Made by a program: the position numbers and the translations under genes | Part shown: piece after piece, positions 56,673-64,000 of the stretch | Numbering within the stretch: position 1 is the first letter of the stretch | How the letters are laid out: each line of letters begins with the position of its first letter | The notes under the pieces: generated by a model | What the model saw: the letters and a program-made list of their open reading frames with translations, nothing else | What the model was told of the DNA's origin: nothing | The model's database searches: none | Assembly: GCF_019049325.1 (NCBI RefSeq) | Contig: NZ_JAGMUO010000128.1 | Span: 62,001-126,000, forward strand | Source: Streptomyces sp. AC512_CC834 | Lineage (GTDB): Bacteria; Actinomycetota; Actinomycetes; Streptomycetales; Streptomycetaceae | Length of the DNA stretch: 64,000 nucleotides | Direction: 5' to 3'

Positions 56673-57873
56673 ATGCCCACCGCCCTCGTGCGTCCTCCGC
56701 TGATCGGGTCTCTCTGCTCGGGGTACGGCGGCCTCGACCTGGGAGTGCAGTCTGTCCTCGGCGGCACGCCGGCCTGGCATGCAGAGGTCGATGCAAACGC
56801 CTCGCGCATCCTGGCCCGCCACTGGCCCGGCATCCCAAACCTGGGCGACATCACGACCGTCGGCTGGTCAACCGTCCCCCGGGTATGCGTCCTGACGGCC
56901 GGCTTCCCCTGTCAAAGACGTCTCGGTCGCCGGCCGCCGGGCCGGACTCAACGCCCAGACCCGCTCCGGGCTCTGGCTGCACGTCGCCCGTGCGGTCCAG
57001 GCCCTCCGACCCTGCCTGGTTGTGATCGAGAATGTGCGCGGCCTCCTCACCTCCCCCGCCGGTTCCGCTGGCGACGTGGAACCCTGCCCGTGGTGTCTGG
57101 GAGACACCCCAGGTCAGCCTCCTCTGCGGGCACTCGGTGCCGTACTCGGATCCCTGGCCGACCTCGGGTACGACGCGAAGTGGCTCGTGCTTCGCGCCTC
57201 CGATGTCGGAGCCCCGCACCGACGCGAGCGAACCTTTCTCACCGCCTGGCCCGCCGGACACCCTGCTCAAGACGCCTACCAGCAACATCGGCAAGAACGG
57301 CGGCTCGCAGCACCCTGCCAAGAGGAAGAGCGGAGGCCACGGCCCGAACCTGGCCGACGAGGTCGAGTGGCTCCTGTTGCCGACCCCGAAGGCGTCGGAC
57401 GGGAGCAAGGGCTCGCCCAACCAGCGGCACGGCAACGGGGACATGACCCTGCCGAGCGCGGCGGCGTCGCTGCTGCCCACCACGAGGGCCGGCGACACGG
57501 GCACCCCGGGCCGTCGCCCCGGCAAGGGGTGGCGCCCTCCCTTGTCGGCGACGGCCCTGCCGCTCTGGACGGAGTCTCCCCCGGGAGCCGCGGGACAGAC
57601 CGGCGATGGGGAACGTACGCAGCCGCCATCACCCGATGGGAGAGGCTCACCCGCCCCGCACCCGACCCCACCGACGCGGCCGGCCGGCTCCGCGCCGACT
57701 TCGTCGAGTGGATGCAGGGTCTCGACGCCGGCTGGGTCACCGCCACCCCGGGGCTCGGACGCCCGGCACAGCTCACCGCGCTCGGCAACGGCGTCGTCCC
57801 CCAGCAGGCCTCCCGGGCTCTGCAGTTGCTGGCGCCTCCTTTCCCACGCTGCCCCCGCTGCACGGCCGTGTAG
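56673..57873 (+). pseudogene. C5-cytosine DNA methyltransferase with three frameshifts
   Basis: Motif I is intact (SLCSGYGGLDLGVQSVLGG) and so is the catalytic PCQ motif (Cys80 in TAGFPCQ). The family continues as DVSVAGRRAGL only after removal of one A at 56914-56916. It goes on with VVIENVRGLL (ENV motif) and GAPHRRERTFLTAW, then needs one C removed at 57250-57252 to read DTLLKTPTSNIGKNGG and LLPTPKASDGSKGS. Finally one G must be added at 57608-57611 to read GTYAAAITRWERL through QLTALGNGVVPQQA, the conserved C-terminal motif. Repaired, it is a full-length Dcm-type enzyme of about 400 residues, of the kind often found on Streptomyces elements to evade host restriction. As written it cannot be made. 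Confidence 0.85.
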
Positions 57874-57966
57874 CGCCCCACTACTGGGCTTTCCCGGCCG
57901 GACCAAACCACGGTTTCTCCGGATCCTCTCGGGCATGTCGCCGTCTCACAGATGGAGCACGCTCCC

Positions 57967-58572
57967 ATGTCCGACACCAGCCCGACCGCCTCCACCCCCG
58001 AGCCGTTCCGCGTTTCCGACGGGGACCTCGACGACCTCGCCAGCACCCTCGCCAAGACCATGGCCGAGGTCAGGCAGCACGGCGTCATCCTCGACCGCCT
58101 CGGCTCCGAGCCCGATCCCGTCCCCGCTGCCGGCCAGCCCACGGACGGTGCTCCGGAAACCGGGGCGGCCGACCCCGAGCAGTCGGACGGCCCGGCCTCG
58201 GTGTTCATCCTCGCCCTGGGCGGGGAGGCGTACGCCGTCGAACTCGCCGCGCTCAGCGACTGGGTGAACTACCTCTTCCTCCCGGTGTACGGCCGGGAGA
58301 TCAGCACGACGCGTCCGTGGTGCGCGCAGTGGTACGAACACTCGGAGGCCGTCGCCCGACTCCACGCGCTCTGGCTCGCGTGGCAGCAGTTCACCGATAC
58401 GGAGGCCGGCCTGTCCGGTCCTTCGACCTGGCACCGCGACCACCTGGACCAAGCGCTGATGCACCTGCGCGCCCCCGACGGGCCCTTCGCGGCGTGTACG
58501 ACGAGCACCAGCCGCCCCAACCACCGTGTGCTGGCCACCCCGGCGCCCGAGCAGTCAGGGGTGGCGGCGTGA
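57967..58572 (+). CDS. DUF4913 family protein
   Basis: 201 residues from ATG 57967 (GGAG 8 nt upstream); an alternative ATG at 57952 would add 5 residues. The C-terminal half, WVNYLFLPVYGREISTTRPW and CAQWYEHSEAVARLHALWLA with PSTWHRDHLDQALMHLRAPD, is characteristic of DUF4913, a family almost confined to actinobacterial mobile elements. Function unknown. GTGA overlap with the next gene. Confidence 0.85.
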   Translation: MSDTSPTASTPEPFRVSDGDLDDLASTLAKTMAEVRQHGVILDRLGSEPDPVPAAGQPTDGAPETGAADPEQSDGPASVFILALGGEAYAVELAALSDWVNYLFLPVYGREISTTRPWCAQWYEHSEAVARLHALWLAWQQFTDTEAGLSGPSTWHRDHLDQALMHLRAPDGPFAACTTSTSRPNHRVLATPAPEQSGVAA

Positions 58573-59345
58573 ACGACGCCTTCGACTTCGATTTCGGAAT
58601 CGACGAACTCGCGCCCGCCGACGCCGCCTCCGAGGAGGCGGCGGAGATGTTCTGGTCCGGTGAGCTGACGGCCCTGTCCCAGCACCACACCACGCCGAAC
58701 GGCTCCCACAGCTTCGTCGTCGCCCACGACCGGTCGGTCACCTGGGGAATACCCGGCGCGCCGCAGGTGGTTGCGATCGCGGTCGCGCGGGATCTCAGCC
58801 GGCTCACGTTCACCCTGGAGACGAGCTACCACGCCACGGTGCCCTTCGCCCAGAACTGGCTGGTCGAACGGGGCTGCCCTCCCGAGCGGATCGCCTTGGT
58901 CGGCGACGACTACGTGAAGCCCGCCGACGACCTCACTCTCCAGGTCGAACAGCAGATCCGGGAGTCGGGCACTCGCTACGAGGTCCTCGACACCCACACC
59001 TCGGACTCCGACCCGTGCGAGACATGGACGCTGGCCCGTGACTCCCGAGCCGATCAAGCACCGGTTCGAGTTTTCCTCGAAGAGTGGGACCGCGACTCCG
59101 GCACGTACACGATGCGCGAGGGCGCCTTCGCCGACGTGGGCGCCGCCCGCTCCTGGTTGGACGACCGCGGCGACCCGCTGCCAGAACCACCGGAATACAG
59201 CGATCACAACGGCGCCGTCGTCCGGGCCCGCATCGCCCTCGCCCGGTCGGCCGGCGCTCCCGCGACACCGAAGGCCGGTTTCGACGCCCCCCGCACGCCC
59301 CCGGCGGAACCGGCCCAGCGTCCGGTGCAGGGGCGGCTGTTGTGA
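58569..59345 (+). CDS. Hypothetical protein, possible nucleic-acid-element cargo
   Basis: 258 residues, GTG start overlapping the DUF4913 stop. The protein is acidic at the N-terminus (FDFDFGIDELAPADAASEEA) and has a mixed alpha/beta body with TPNGSHSFVVAHDRSVTWGI and VVAIAVARDLSRLTFTLETS. It ends in a proline-rich tail QRPVQGRLL. No recognised domain. GTGA overlap with the next gene; these four genes form one translationally coupled block. Confidence 0.65.
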   Translation: MNDAFDFDFGIDELAPADAASEEAAEMFWSGELTALSQHHTTPNGSHSFVVAHDRSVTWGIPGAPQVVAIAVARDLSRLTFTLETSYHATVPFAQNWLVERGCPPERIALVGDDYVKPADDLTLQVEQQIRESGTRYEVLDTHTSDSDPCETWTLARDSRADQAPVRVFLEEWDRDSGTYTMREGAFADVGAARSWLDDRGDPLPEPPEYSDHNGAVVRARIALARSAGAPATPKAGFDAPRTPPAEPAQRPVQGRLL

Positions 59346-59818
59346 GCCGCGCCCGCTTCGCCTTCGCCGCGCACCCCGACGCCATCGCCGACCTGCGCGA
59401 GCTTCCCGATGAGATCCGTGACTTGGCGCTGCTGGAACTGCAGAACCTGGTCCACGGAAGTGATGACTGCCTGCCGTTGAAGGGCCGACTCGCCGGCTTC
59501 CACAAGGTCTATGTCGACCCTTCCGTCGCCTACCGGATGGTCATCCAGTTCCGTCCGGCCCCGCCGACCTCGACCCACATGCGCGAGATCTACCTCGTCG
59601 CCGCCGGAAGCCGGAAGGACTACGCGGTCTACCGCTCGGCCCACTTGCGCACCGGCGCCCAGCAGAACGTCGAGACCGACTCCGCCACCGAGGCCCGCGT
59701 GCAGGCCGCCCGGTCCCGGTCGTCGCTCGCCGTCGACCGACCGTCGGCGGGTCAGGCAACTCCCCCAGCAGCAGCCCCGTCCCCGGCGGCCGCTCCCCGA
59801 AAGGTTGTCCACCGATGA
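59342..59818 (+). CDS. RelE/ParE-like protein
   Basis: 158 residues. The first 100 look like the RelE/ParE fold: LRELPDEIRDLALLELQNLV, LKGRLAGFHKVYVDPSVAYR, MVIQFRP, then REIYLVAAGSRKDYAVYRSA with the typical strand-plus-K/Y/R residues of mRNA interferases. A 50-residue Ala/Pro tail ends RKVVHR. No antitoxin-like gene is recognisable next to it; the coupled neighbours at 58569 and 59815 are candidates only by position. GTG start overlapping the upstream stop. Confidence 0.65.
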   Translation: MSRARFAFAAHPDAIADLRELPDEIRDLALLELQNLVHGSDDCLPLKGRLAGFHKVYVDPSVAYRMVIQFRPAPPTSTHMREIYLVAAGSRKDYAVYRSAHLRTGAQQNVETDSATEARVQAARSRSSLAVDRPSAGQATPPAAAPSPAAAPRKVVHR

Positions 59819-60483
59819 CCACCGACCGCACTCCCCTGACCCGTGCCGAACTGGCGGATCTTCTCACCGACGCCGCGCAGAGCGTCTCCGGCATCCTCAC
59901 CGCCGAGTACCCGACGGCCGCCGGCCGCTCCTACCTGCACCCTGTGCTGGGCGCGCTGTCGGCCGGGCCCCAGGTGGTCGGCGAGCTGAACGACCGCCTC
60001 GAAGGGTTCGTGGCCGCCGAGCCGCGCCCCGCCACGTCGGCGGGCCTGTTCACCCTGGCCTCTTATGCCTCCGCACTGGGGTGGCTCACCGAGTCCTTCG
60101 CCGAGCTGACCGCCTCGGTCGATCAGATCTGCACCCGAGTGGGCATCCCCACCGAGCCTCGCAACCCGGTCTTCGCCGCGCCCGACGGCGCCGAACGGGA
60201 CGACGAGTTCGACTTCGCGTTCAGCGCGCTGGAGCTGGCGGCGATCCGCACCGCGGCCGCGGCCGCCGGCCTGGCGCCGGACGACTACGTCGAGGTCCTC
60301 TCCGAGTCGCTGCTCGCCGCCTCCCGGATCACCGACGCCTGCATGGAGATCTCCAGCGGCCTACTCGAAGACGCCGGGTACGTCCTCGACGAGGCAACCG
60401 ACCACGTCTGGCTCGGGGACGGCCCCGAAAGCCTGCCCACCCTGGTCCGCTCTCTGCTCGCCCGGATGGAGGCGACGGAGTGA
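59815..60483 (+). CDS. Hypothetical helical protein
   Basis: 222 residues, ATG overlapping the RelE-like stop (ATGA). Helical and acidic (LADLLTDAAQSVSGILTAEY; LASYASALGWLTESFAELTA; FDFAFSALELAAIRTAAAAA). No Cys motif, no membrane span, no Pro/Ala tail. It could be an antitoxin or chaperone for the RelE-like protein, but nothing in the sequence proves it. Confidence 0.65.
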   Translation: MTTDRTPLTRAELADLLTDAAQSVSGILTAEYPTAAGRSYLHPVLGALSAGPQVVGELNDRLEGFVAAEPRPATSAGLFTLASYASALGWLTESFAELTASVDQICTRVGIPTEPRNPVFAAPDGAERDDEFDFAFSALELAAIRTAAAAAGLAPDDYVEVLSESLLAASRITDACMEISSGLLEDAGYVLDEATDHVWLGDGPESLPTLVRSLLARMEATE

Positions 60484-60658
60484 ACCCGCACGACGCGACC
60501 GAGCGGCCCGGATCCCACATGGTCGCCGAGGTGTTCGGTGTCGAGGGCGTGAGAGCCGGAGCCGTCTCGCCGCTGTCCGACGCCTGCGTGCGCTCCAACC
60601 GTTGGTTCCCGCCGCGCACGCGGGCGCGTTCCCCTCCTACCTGCCCGGAGCTTCGACC

Positions 60659-61597
60659 ATGCGCGTCCCTGATGATCCGTACCGCTACCAGGAGGTCCTG
60701 GTCAGTCCCATGTACCTGGCCGGTTCCGACGGGACCGGAGACGCCGGCTTCGCCCCGGTCGCCCACTGGCCGCACCACTACCTCGACGAGGGCCCCTGCC
60801 AGCTCGTCGTCACCTCACCCGACCAGAGGATTCGGATCGGCTGGTTCGGCGATGACTTCGAGCTGTGGAAGATCACCGCAGCCGCAGAGGCCGTCTCCGC
60901 ACCCCGCTGGACTGCGACCTTCAACCACGTCACCCCGGCCGAGATCGTCGCCGGCCTCGCCACCGCTCTGGCCCACGACTACGCCCAGGCCGACGCCTAC
61001 GACGGCAACGGACGCTTTCTGGCGGAGCCGTCGCTCTACTGGGCCGACGCCGTCCAGCCTCTGACCGACGCCGGCTGGCGTCGTGAGGCCGGCGAGCGTG
61101 GCACCGTCGAGATCGTCGCCCCCGACGGACAAGCAGGCGTCCTGATCGACAACCGTCTCTCCGGCTGGGACGACGAGACCGTCACCCTGTGGGCCGGCCC
61201 ACCGGGCTGGGGCACTCGGGCGGAGGCGGTGTTCACGGCCCGCACCCCATCCCGCCTGATCGCCGCGACGGCAGCCGTCATGGCGGAGTCGGCCCCAGTA
61301 ATCCGCGAACGGCACCAGATCAACCGCAGGATGGAGCACCTGGTCACGCTGACCCCGGTCGGCCACATCGCCGATCCCCAGCTCCCTCGCGCTCCAACCC
61401 CACTCGACGTTCGCCGCACCGCTGTCGTCCAGGCCGTCCACCGCGCCGCGCGCACCGCGCGCACCGCAGCAGACCTCCGGGTGATGGCCGCCCGCAGCCG
61501 CACCGCAGGTGCGGCGCAGAACCGGTCCGGCAACTACGCGACCGCCGCCGCAACCACGCCGTCGGCCATCTCGTCGGCTCCACGGCACAGCCGCTAA
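60659..61597 (+). CDS. DUF317 family protein
   Basis: 312 residues from ATG 60659 (GGAG 8 nt upstream). It contains DUF317 blocks: VLVSPMYLAGSDGTGDAGFA, FELWKITAAAEAVSAPRWTA, and FNHVTPAEIVAGLATALAHD with a second related region at ADAVQPLTDAGWRREAGERG. DUF317 is nearly restricted to Streptomyces and close relatives, often in several copies near mobile elements; function unknown. A basic Ala/Thr-rich tail ends SAPRHSR. Confidence 0.85.
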   Translation: MRVPDDPYRYQEVLVSPMYLAGSDGTGDAGFAPVAHWPHHYLDEGPCQLVVTSPDQRIRIGWFGDDFELWKITAAAEAVSAPRWTATFNHVTPAEIVAGLATALAHDYAQADAYDGNGRFLAEPSLYWADAVQPLTDAGWRREAGERGTVEIVAPDGQAGVLIDNRLSGWDDETVTLWAGPPGWGTRAEAVFTARTPSRLIAATAAVMAESAPVIRERHQINRRMEHLVTLTPVGHIADPQLPRAPTPLDVRRTAVVQAVHRAARTARTAADLRVMAARSRTAGAAQNRSGNYATAAATTPSAISSAPRHSR

Positions 61598-61667
61598 TTC
61601 CTGGACCGGGCCTTCCGGGACACCACCTCGGGCCCAAGCCGCGCCCCCGAACCACAGGAGTTCCGTC

Positions 61668-62159
61668 ATGCCCACCGCCACCGCGCTCAACCAGGCCGCA
61701 GCCATGATCGAGAATGCCTGGGGCCAGCCCATCGAAATGCTGGAAACCCTCGCGGTCCGCCGACCCAGCGACGACCCGCTCCTGCGCTCGACCATGCACA
61801 TCTATGCGGCCCTGACCATCACCGACCGCTCGGTAGCCGCTCACCAGAACCGTCTGCACGCCCTTACCCGGCCCGGATACGTGCCGGCCTTCTACGAACT
61901 GGAGCGGCTCACCGGCTCAGCGGCCGAACTTCGCGTCGCCCATGCGGAGAGCCATACGTACCTACAGGCGATCAGGCGTGTGATCGAAGCCCGGGAGGCC
62001 GCCGCGCCCACGGACCGAGCCTCGGCAGTTCGCCTGGCCCAGGCCGCTGTCGCCCGCTCCGGGCACGCGCAAACCGCCCTGAGCCAGGCGACGCCCGACC
62101 CGCCTGCTCCTTCGGCAGTGGTAGGGCCGTCGGCACCCGCTGCGGGGCCGCATCGCTGA
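61668..62159 (+). CDS. Hypothetical protein of the transfer region
   Basis: 163 residues, ATG after CAGGAG. Helical (TALNQAAAMIENAWGQPIEM; AAELRVAHAESHTYLQAIRR), no membrane span. It ends with a Pro/Ala tail AAGPHR. Convergent with the next minus-strand gene, 4 nt apart. Confidence 0.65.
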   Translation: MPTATALNQAAAMIENAWGQPIEMLETLAVRRPSDDPLLRSTMHIYAALTITDRSVAAHQNRLHALTRPGYVPAFYELERLTGSAAELRVAHAESHTYLQAIRRVIEAREAAAPTDRASAVRLAQAAVARSGHAQTALSQATPDPPAPSAVVGPSAPAAGPHR

Positions 62160-62163
62160 GCGA

Positions 62164-62430
62164 TCAGGCGAGGTCCTCGCCGTGGTGGGCGCCCTCGATG
62201 CGGGTGCCCACCTCGCGTACCAGCTCCTCCAGCGTCAGCTCGACCCGCTGGCCTTCCGCTGCCCGGTGCTCCACCACCATCTCCTCGTCCGGCCACCTGT
62301 CGGGCTGCGCGCCGACGCCCCACTGGCCGTCGGCGACCATTGCGATGTCGCCCAACGTCCACGGCCGTCCGGCAGCGCGGACCTTGCGCTCCAGCCCGGC
62401 TCCGTCCCAGTGTCTGCTCGCCTCTGCCAT
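62164..62430 (-). CDS. Small hypothetical protein
   Basis: 88 residues. The ATG at 62430 has GGGGGGAG upstream; a longer in-frame reading (from 62502) has no site. It contains RPWTLGDIAMVADGQWGVGA and VELTLEELVREVGTRIEG. One of the few minus-strand genes of the transfer region. Function unknown. Confidence 0.6.
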   Translation of the reverse strand: MAEASRHWDGAGLERKVRAAGRPWTLGDIAMVADGQWGVGAQPDRWPDEEMVVEHRAAEGQRVELTLEELVREVGTRIEGAHHGEDLA

Positions 62431-62570
62431 CCCTGCTCCCCCCTTCGCTCCCGTGAGGCCGTCGCCGCAACCCAGGTACGACAACCGCGTTCGCCGATCC
62501 ATTCCCCGGCCGTCGACCCCCTGCTGACGGTCGCGAGTTCGCCCACGGCAGACGTCACCCCCGGGAAAGG

Positions 62571-62599
62571 ACTACGCGCTTCGGCACACTGCATGTCAA
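62571..62599 (-). promoter_or_regulatory. Candidate sigma-70-type promoter for the 62164-62430 gene
   Basis: On the minus strand a TTGACA (-35, 62594-62599) and CGTAGT (-10 region, 62571-62576) are 17 nt apart. A second TTGACC lies about 20 nt further upstream. The leader to the ATG would be about 130 nt. The surrounding 62431-62768 gap holds no supported gene. Confidence 0.35.
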
Positions 62600-62768
62600 C
62601 GTACGGATGTCGGGAAAATCGCAGGTCAACGAATGTCTGGTCGCCGACGGCGCCTGGCCGTCCCGGAGAGCGGCCCTATCTGTCCCGCCTGTCCCTACCG
62701 GCTGACCTCCTGACGAACCACCACCACCAACCCGCACCTGACTTTCCGTACTGCTCCCGGAGGTTCCC

Positions 62769-62981
62769 TTGCCCCAAAACCTGACCGTCGGCCACCTGCT
62801 CCGCCAGCTCCAGGGGCTCGACCCCCACCTGCCGATTCGCCTCGCCGTCAACCCCGACTTCCCCTTCGCCCACTATGTGGGGGCCGATGTCGTCGTCCGG
62901 GACGGCAAGGCGTTCATCGCCGACGATGGCCAGGAGGGCTACCTCCCGACGGCGCTGCGCGTCGCTCTCGCCTGGGCCTGA
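62769..62981 (+). CDS. Small hypothetical protein
   Basis: 70 residues from a TTG with GGAGG 6 nt upstream. VGHLLRQLQGLDPHLPIRLA and VVVRDGKAFIADDGQEGYLP form an alpha/beta unit. No family recognised. Confidence 0.6.
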   Translation: MPQNLTVGHLLRQLQGLDPHLPIRLAVNPDFPFAHYVGADVVVRDGKAFIADDGQEGYLPTALRVALAWA

Positions 62982-63070
62982 CCGGTTCCATCAACACCAC
63001 GGAGGCTTCTATCTCGTCGCTACCCCACCCTTCGTCCGTCCTTCCGCTGCACGATCTCGCCATACGCCCC

Positions 63071-63400
63071 ATGCCGGACGGCGTACGCGGCGCGCTGGTC
63101 CGGCGCGTCTCCGCCCGGCCCGACGGCCCGCTCAACGTCACGTGGCTCGCCGCCGGAACTCCGAGACTCCCCCTCGGCCGCATCCGTCTTCACTGGGAGC
63201 CCGCCTCCCTCGCGGGCTGGGACGTCACCGCCCACCTGGGCCTGGCCACCACCGAGGTGCACCTCGCCTCCTGGCTCGCAGCCCCGGACGACTGGCCGCG
63301 CCTGGTCCGTCCGACCGTCCACGAGGTGATCGGCCTGTGCGCCGCCCTCACGTTCGCGACCGACGCCCTCGACCTCTCGAATCGCCTCGCCGAGGCCTGA
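63071..63400 (+). CDS. Hypothetical protein with uncertain start
   Basis: 109 residues from the ATG at 63071, but this ATG has no ribosome binding site. The frame is open further upstream and a good GGAGG at 63001-63005 is followed by ATC at 63011, which would add 20 plausible residues (SSLPHPSSVLPLHDLAIRP). So either a rare ATC start or a mutated start codon. The body has WLAAGTPRLPLGRIRLHWEP and WDVTAHLGLATTEVHLASWL. Last plus-strand gene before the right junction; function unknown. Confidence 0.55.
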   Translation: MPDGVRGALVRRVSARPDGPLNVTWLAAGTPRLPLGRIRLHWEPASLAGWDVTAHLGLATTEVHLASWLAAPDDWPRLVRPTVHEVIGLCAALTFATDALDLSNRLAEA

Positions 63401-63410
63401 CCGAGAACCG

Positions 63411-63575
63411 CAGGGTGCCGGCGGGCGTCGGAGCGGGGGCGCCGTGCAGAACCGGGTCGCCCCAGCGGATGACGAACTGCTGGGCGTAGCCGGGCGGAGC
63501 GGTGACGGTGTCGGCCGTGTTCGGCGGAACGAGCTCGGAGCGCAGATCGCCGGGCAGGTGATCACCTGCCCGGCT
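63411..63575 (-). pseudogene. Fragment of a PhoX-family phosphatase gene
   Basis: On the minus strand an open frame reads ELVPPNTADTVTAPPGYAQQ then FVIRWGDPVLHGAP. This is the N-terminal block of PhoX/DUF839 phosphatases: a propeller entry with V-P-x-GY and V-I-R-W-G-D-P. After the GAP the resemblance is lost within about 10 residues, and no start codon is convincing. Only about 45 residues of a gene that is normally over 600 residues remain, so this looks like a remnant cut at the edge of the mobile region. The family call is by eye. Confidence 0.45.
63549..63574. repeat. Perfect 26-bp palindrome
   Basis: GCCGGGCAGGTGA at 63549-63561 is followed directly by its exact complement at 63562-63574 with no loop. 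It overlaps the start of the PhoX-like fragment. It could be a terminator or a recombination or binding site. Confidence 0.8.
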
Positions 63576-63762
63576 ACGGCTACTTGACGGGTTCGGCCTC
63601 AGCCGTGCTCATCGGGGTCGGACGGCCGGTGCGCGATGCGGCCCGCGAGATCGCCTGGCCTCTCGATACCGAAGGGTGATCCTCGGGACATCGCGAGGCG
63701 AAGAACCGGACCTGCGGTGCACAGACCGCCGCTGTCCGCTCGACAGAAGCGGTGAGGACCGG

Positions 63763-64000
63763 TCACCCGTGTGAGGTCCGAGGTGCCGGGTCCAGGATGG
63801 ACCGAATGCGTTGCAGTCCGTTGTGGTTGACAGAAAACCAGGCCCAGGTGCCACGCCGCTCGCGGTCCAGGAGCCCGGCTTCGGTCATGATCTTCAAGTG
63901 GTGGCTGACGGTGGACTGGCGTAGCTCCAGACTGTCCGCCAAGTCGCATACGCAGGCTTCCCCGTTGGGGGCCTGCTCCAGTAGCCGGAACAACTGCAGG
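63763..64000 (-). CDS. ArsR-family transcriptional regulator (partial)
   Basis: The gene runs off the right end; the last 78 or so codons are visible. LFRLLEQAPNGEACVCDLAD is followed by the recognition helix region QSTVSHHLKIMTEAGLLD and the wing RERRGTWAWFSV. The CVCDL motif is the arsenite/antimonite-binding site of classical ArsR repressors, so it probably controls an arsenic-resistance operon to the right of the window. The end is RTSHG. The 160 bp between it and the palindrome hold nothing I recognise. Confidence 0.88.
   Translation of the reverse strand, partial: LQLFRLLEQAPNGEACVCDLADSLELRQSTVSHHLKIMTEAGLLDRERRGTWAWFSVNHNGLQRIRSILDPAPRTSHG

Noticed and set aside
60480..61064. Frame starting at a GTGA overlap after the 59815 gene
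   Set aside because: The first 40 residues look plausible, but it then runs antiphase through the DUF317 gene with Ser/Pro/Thr-rich shadow composition. A short decayed peptide cannot be excluded.
17108..63600. Attachment-site direct repeats or a tRNA target flanking the island
   Set aside because: I looked at both junctions and found no matching repeat or tRNA by eye; the element probably extends beyond the window or was inserted without a recognisable duplication.

Overview
The window is Streptomyces-type chromosomal DNA: very high GC, codons strongly G/C-biased at the third position, frequent GTG starts, ATGA-type overlaps between neighbouring genes, and an acnA gene next to an HTH-MurA fusion gene, a pairing I recall from S. 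coelicolor (SCO5999/SCO5998). It reads as about 17 kb of core chromosome followed by about 46 kb of accessory DNA.

Core part (1-17107). After the tail of a GH92-type glycosidase comes a gene set for plant glucuronoxylan. The plus strand carries a small secreted protein and a GH67 alpha-glucuronidase. The minus strand carries a six-gene operon: two LplB/YtcP-type sugar ABC permeases, a lipoprotein binding protein, a GH39 xylosidase, a DUF624 membrane protein and a GH42 galactosidase. A CE7 acetyl(xylan) esterase is read divergently. A perfect palindrome of the Streptomyces xylan-regulon type lies in front of the operon. The cluster looks built to import (acetylated, glucuronylated) xylo-oligosaccharides and degrade them inside the cell. 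Then come aconitase (acnA), with a perfect 18-bp palindrome and a possible iron box upstream, and an XRE-HTH/enolpyruvyl transferase fusion with its own palindrome.

Defence part (about 17.1-39.8 kb). A GC-poorer pair, a SLATT 2TM protein and a CD-NTase, forms a minimal CBASS-like module, but the CD-NTase gene carries a frameshift. Next is a tightly overlapping five-gene minus-strand operon: N6-adenine methylase, two-TRD specificity subunit, a 1466-aa NERD/pseudokinase/kinase/P-loop protein, an unknown 548-aa protein, and a 1895-aa protein with a PD-(D/E)xK-like motif and a HerA-type ATPase. There is no HsdR. An AIPR-family gene lies upstream and a DUF5655 putative nuclease gene is divergent to it; a lone DPPY methyltransferase follows. 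The operon resembles the methylation-associated defence systems (MADS) and also shares the NERD-kinase idea with PglW of Pgl/BREX type 2.

Conjugation part (about 39.8-63.4 kb). A plus-strand array encodes a type IV secretion-like machine: NlpC/P60 peptidoglycan hydrolase, DUF6112-like membrane protein, VirB8-like protein, VirB6/TrbL-like protein, SCO6880-like protein, VirB4-type ATPase and a frameshifted VirD4/TraG-type coupling protein. It is interleaved with many small uncharacterised proteins. Several share a repeated roughly 70-residue module, and most end in a Pro/Ala-rich tail with terminal arginines. A cytosine methyltransferase with three frameshifts, DUF4913, DUF317 and a RelE-like protein are also present. 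No relaxase or integrase is visible, so only part of a larger element is seen. The right end holds a PhoX-like gene fragment and the start of an ArsR regulator.

Five single-base frameshifts, all in short homopolymers and all in accessory genes, mean that the CD-NTase, coupling protein and cytosine methylase are either decayed or affected by assembly errors.
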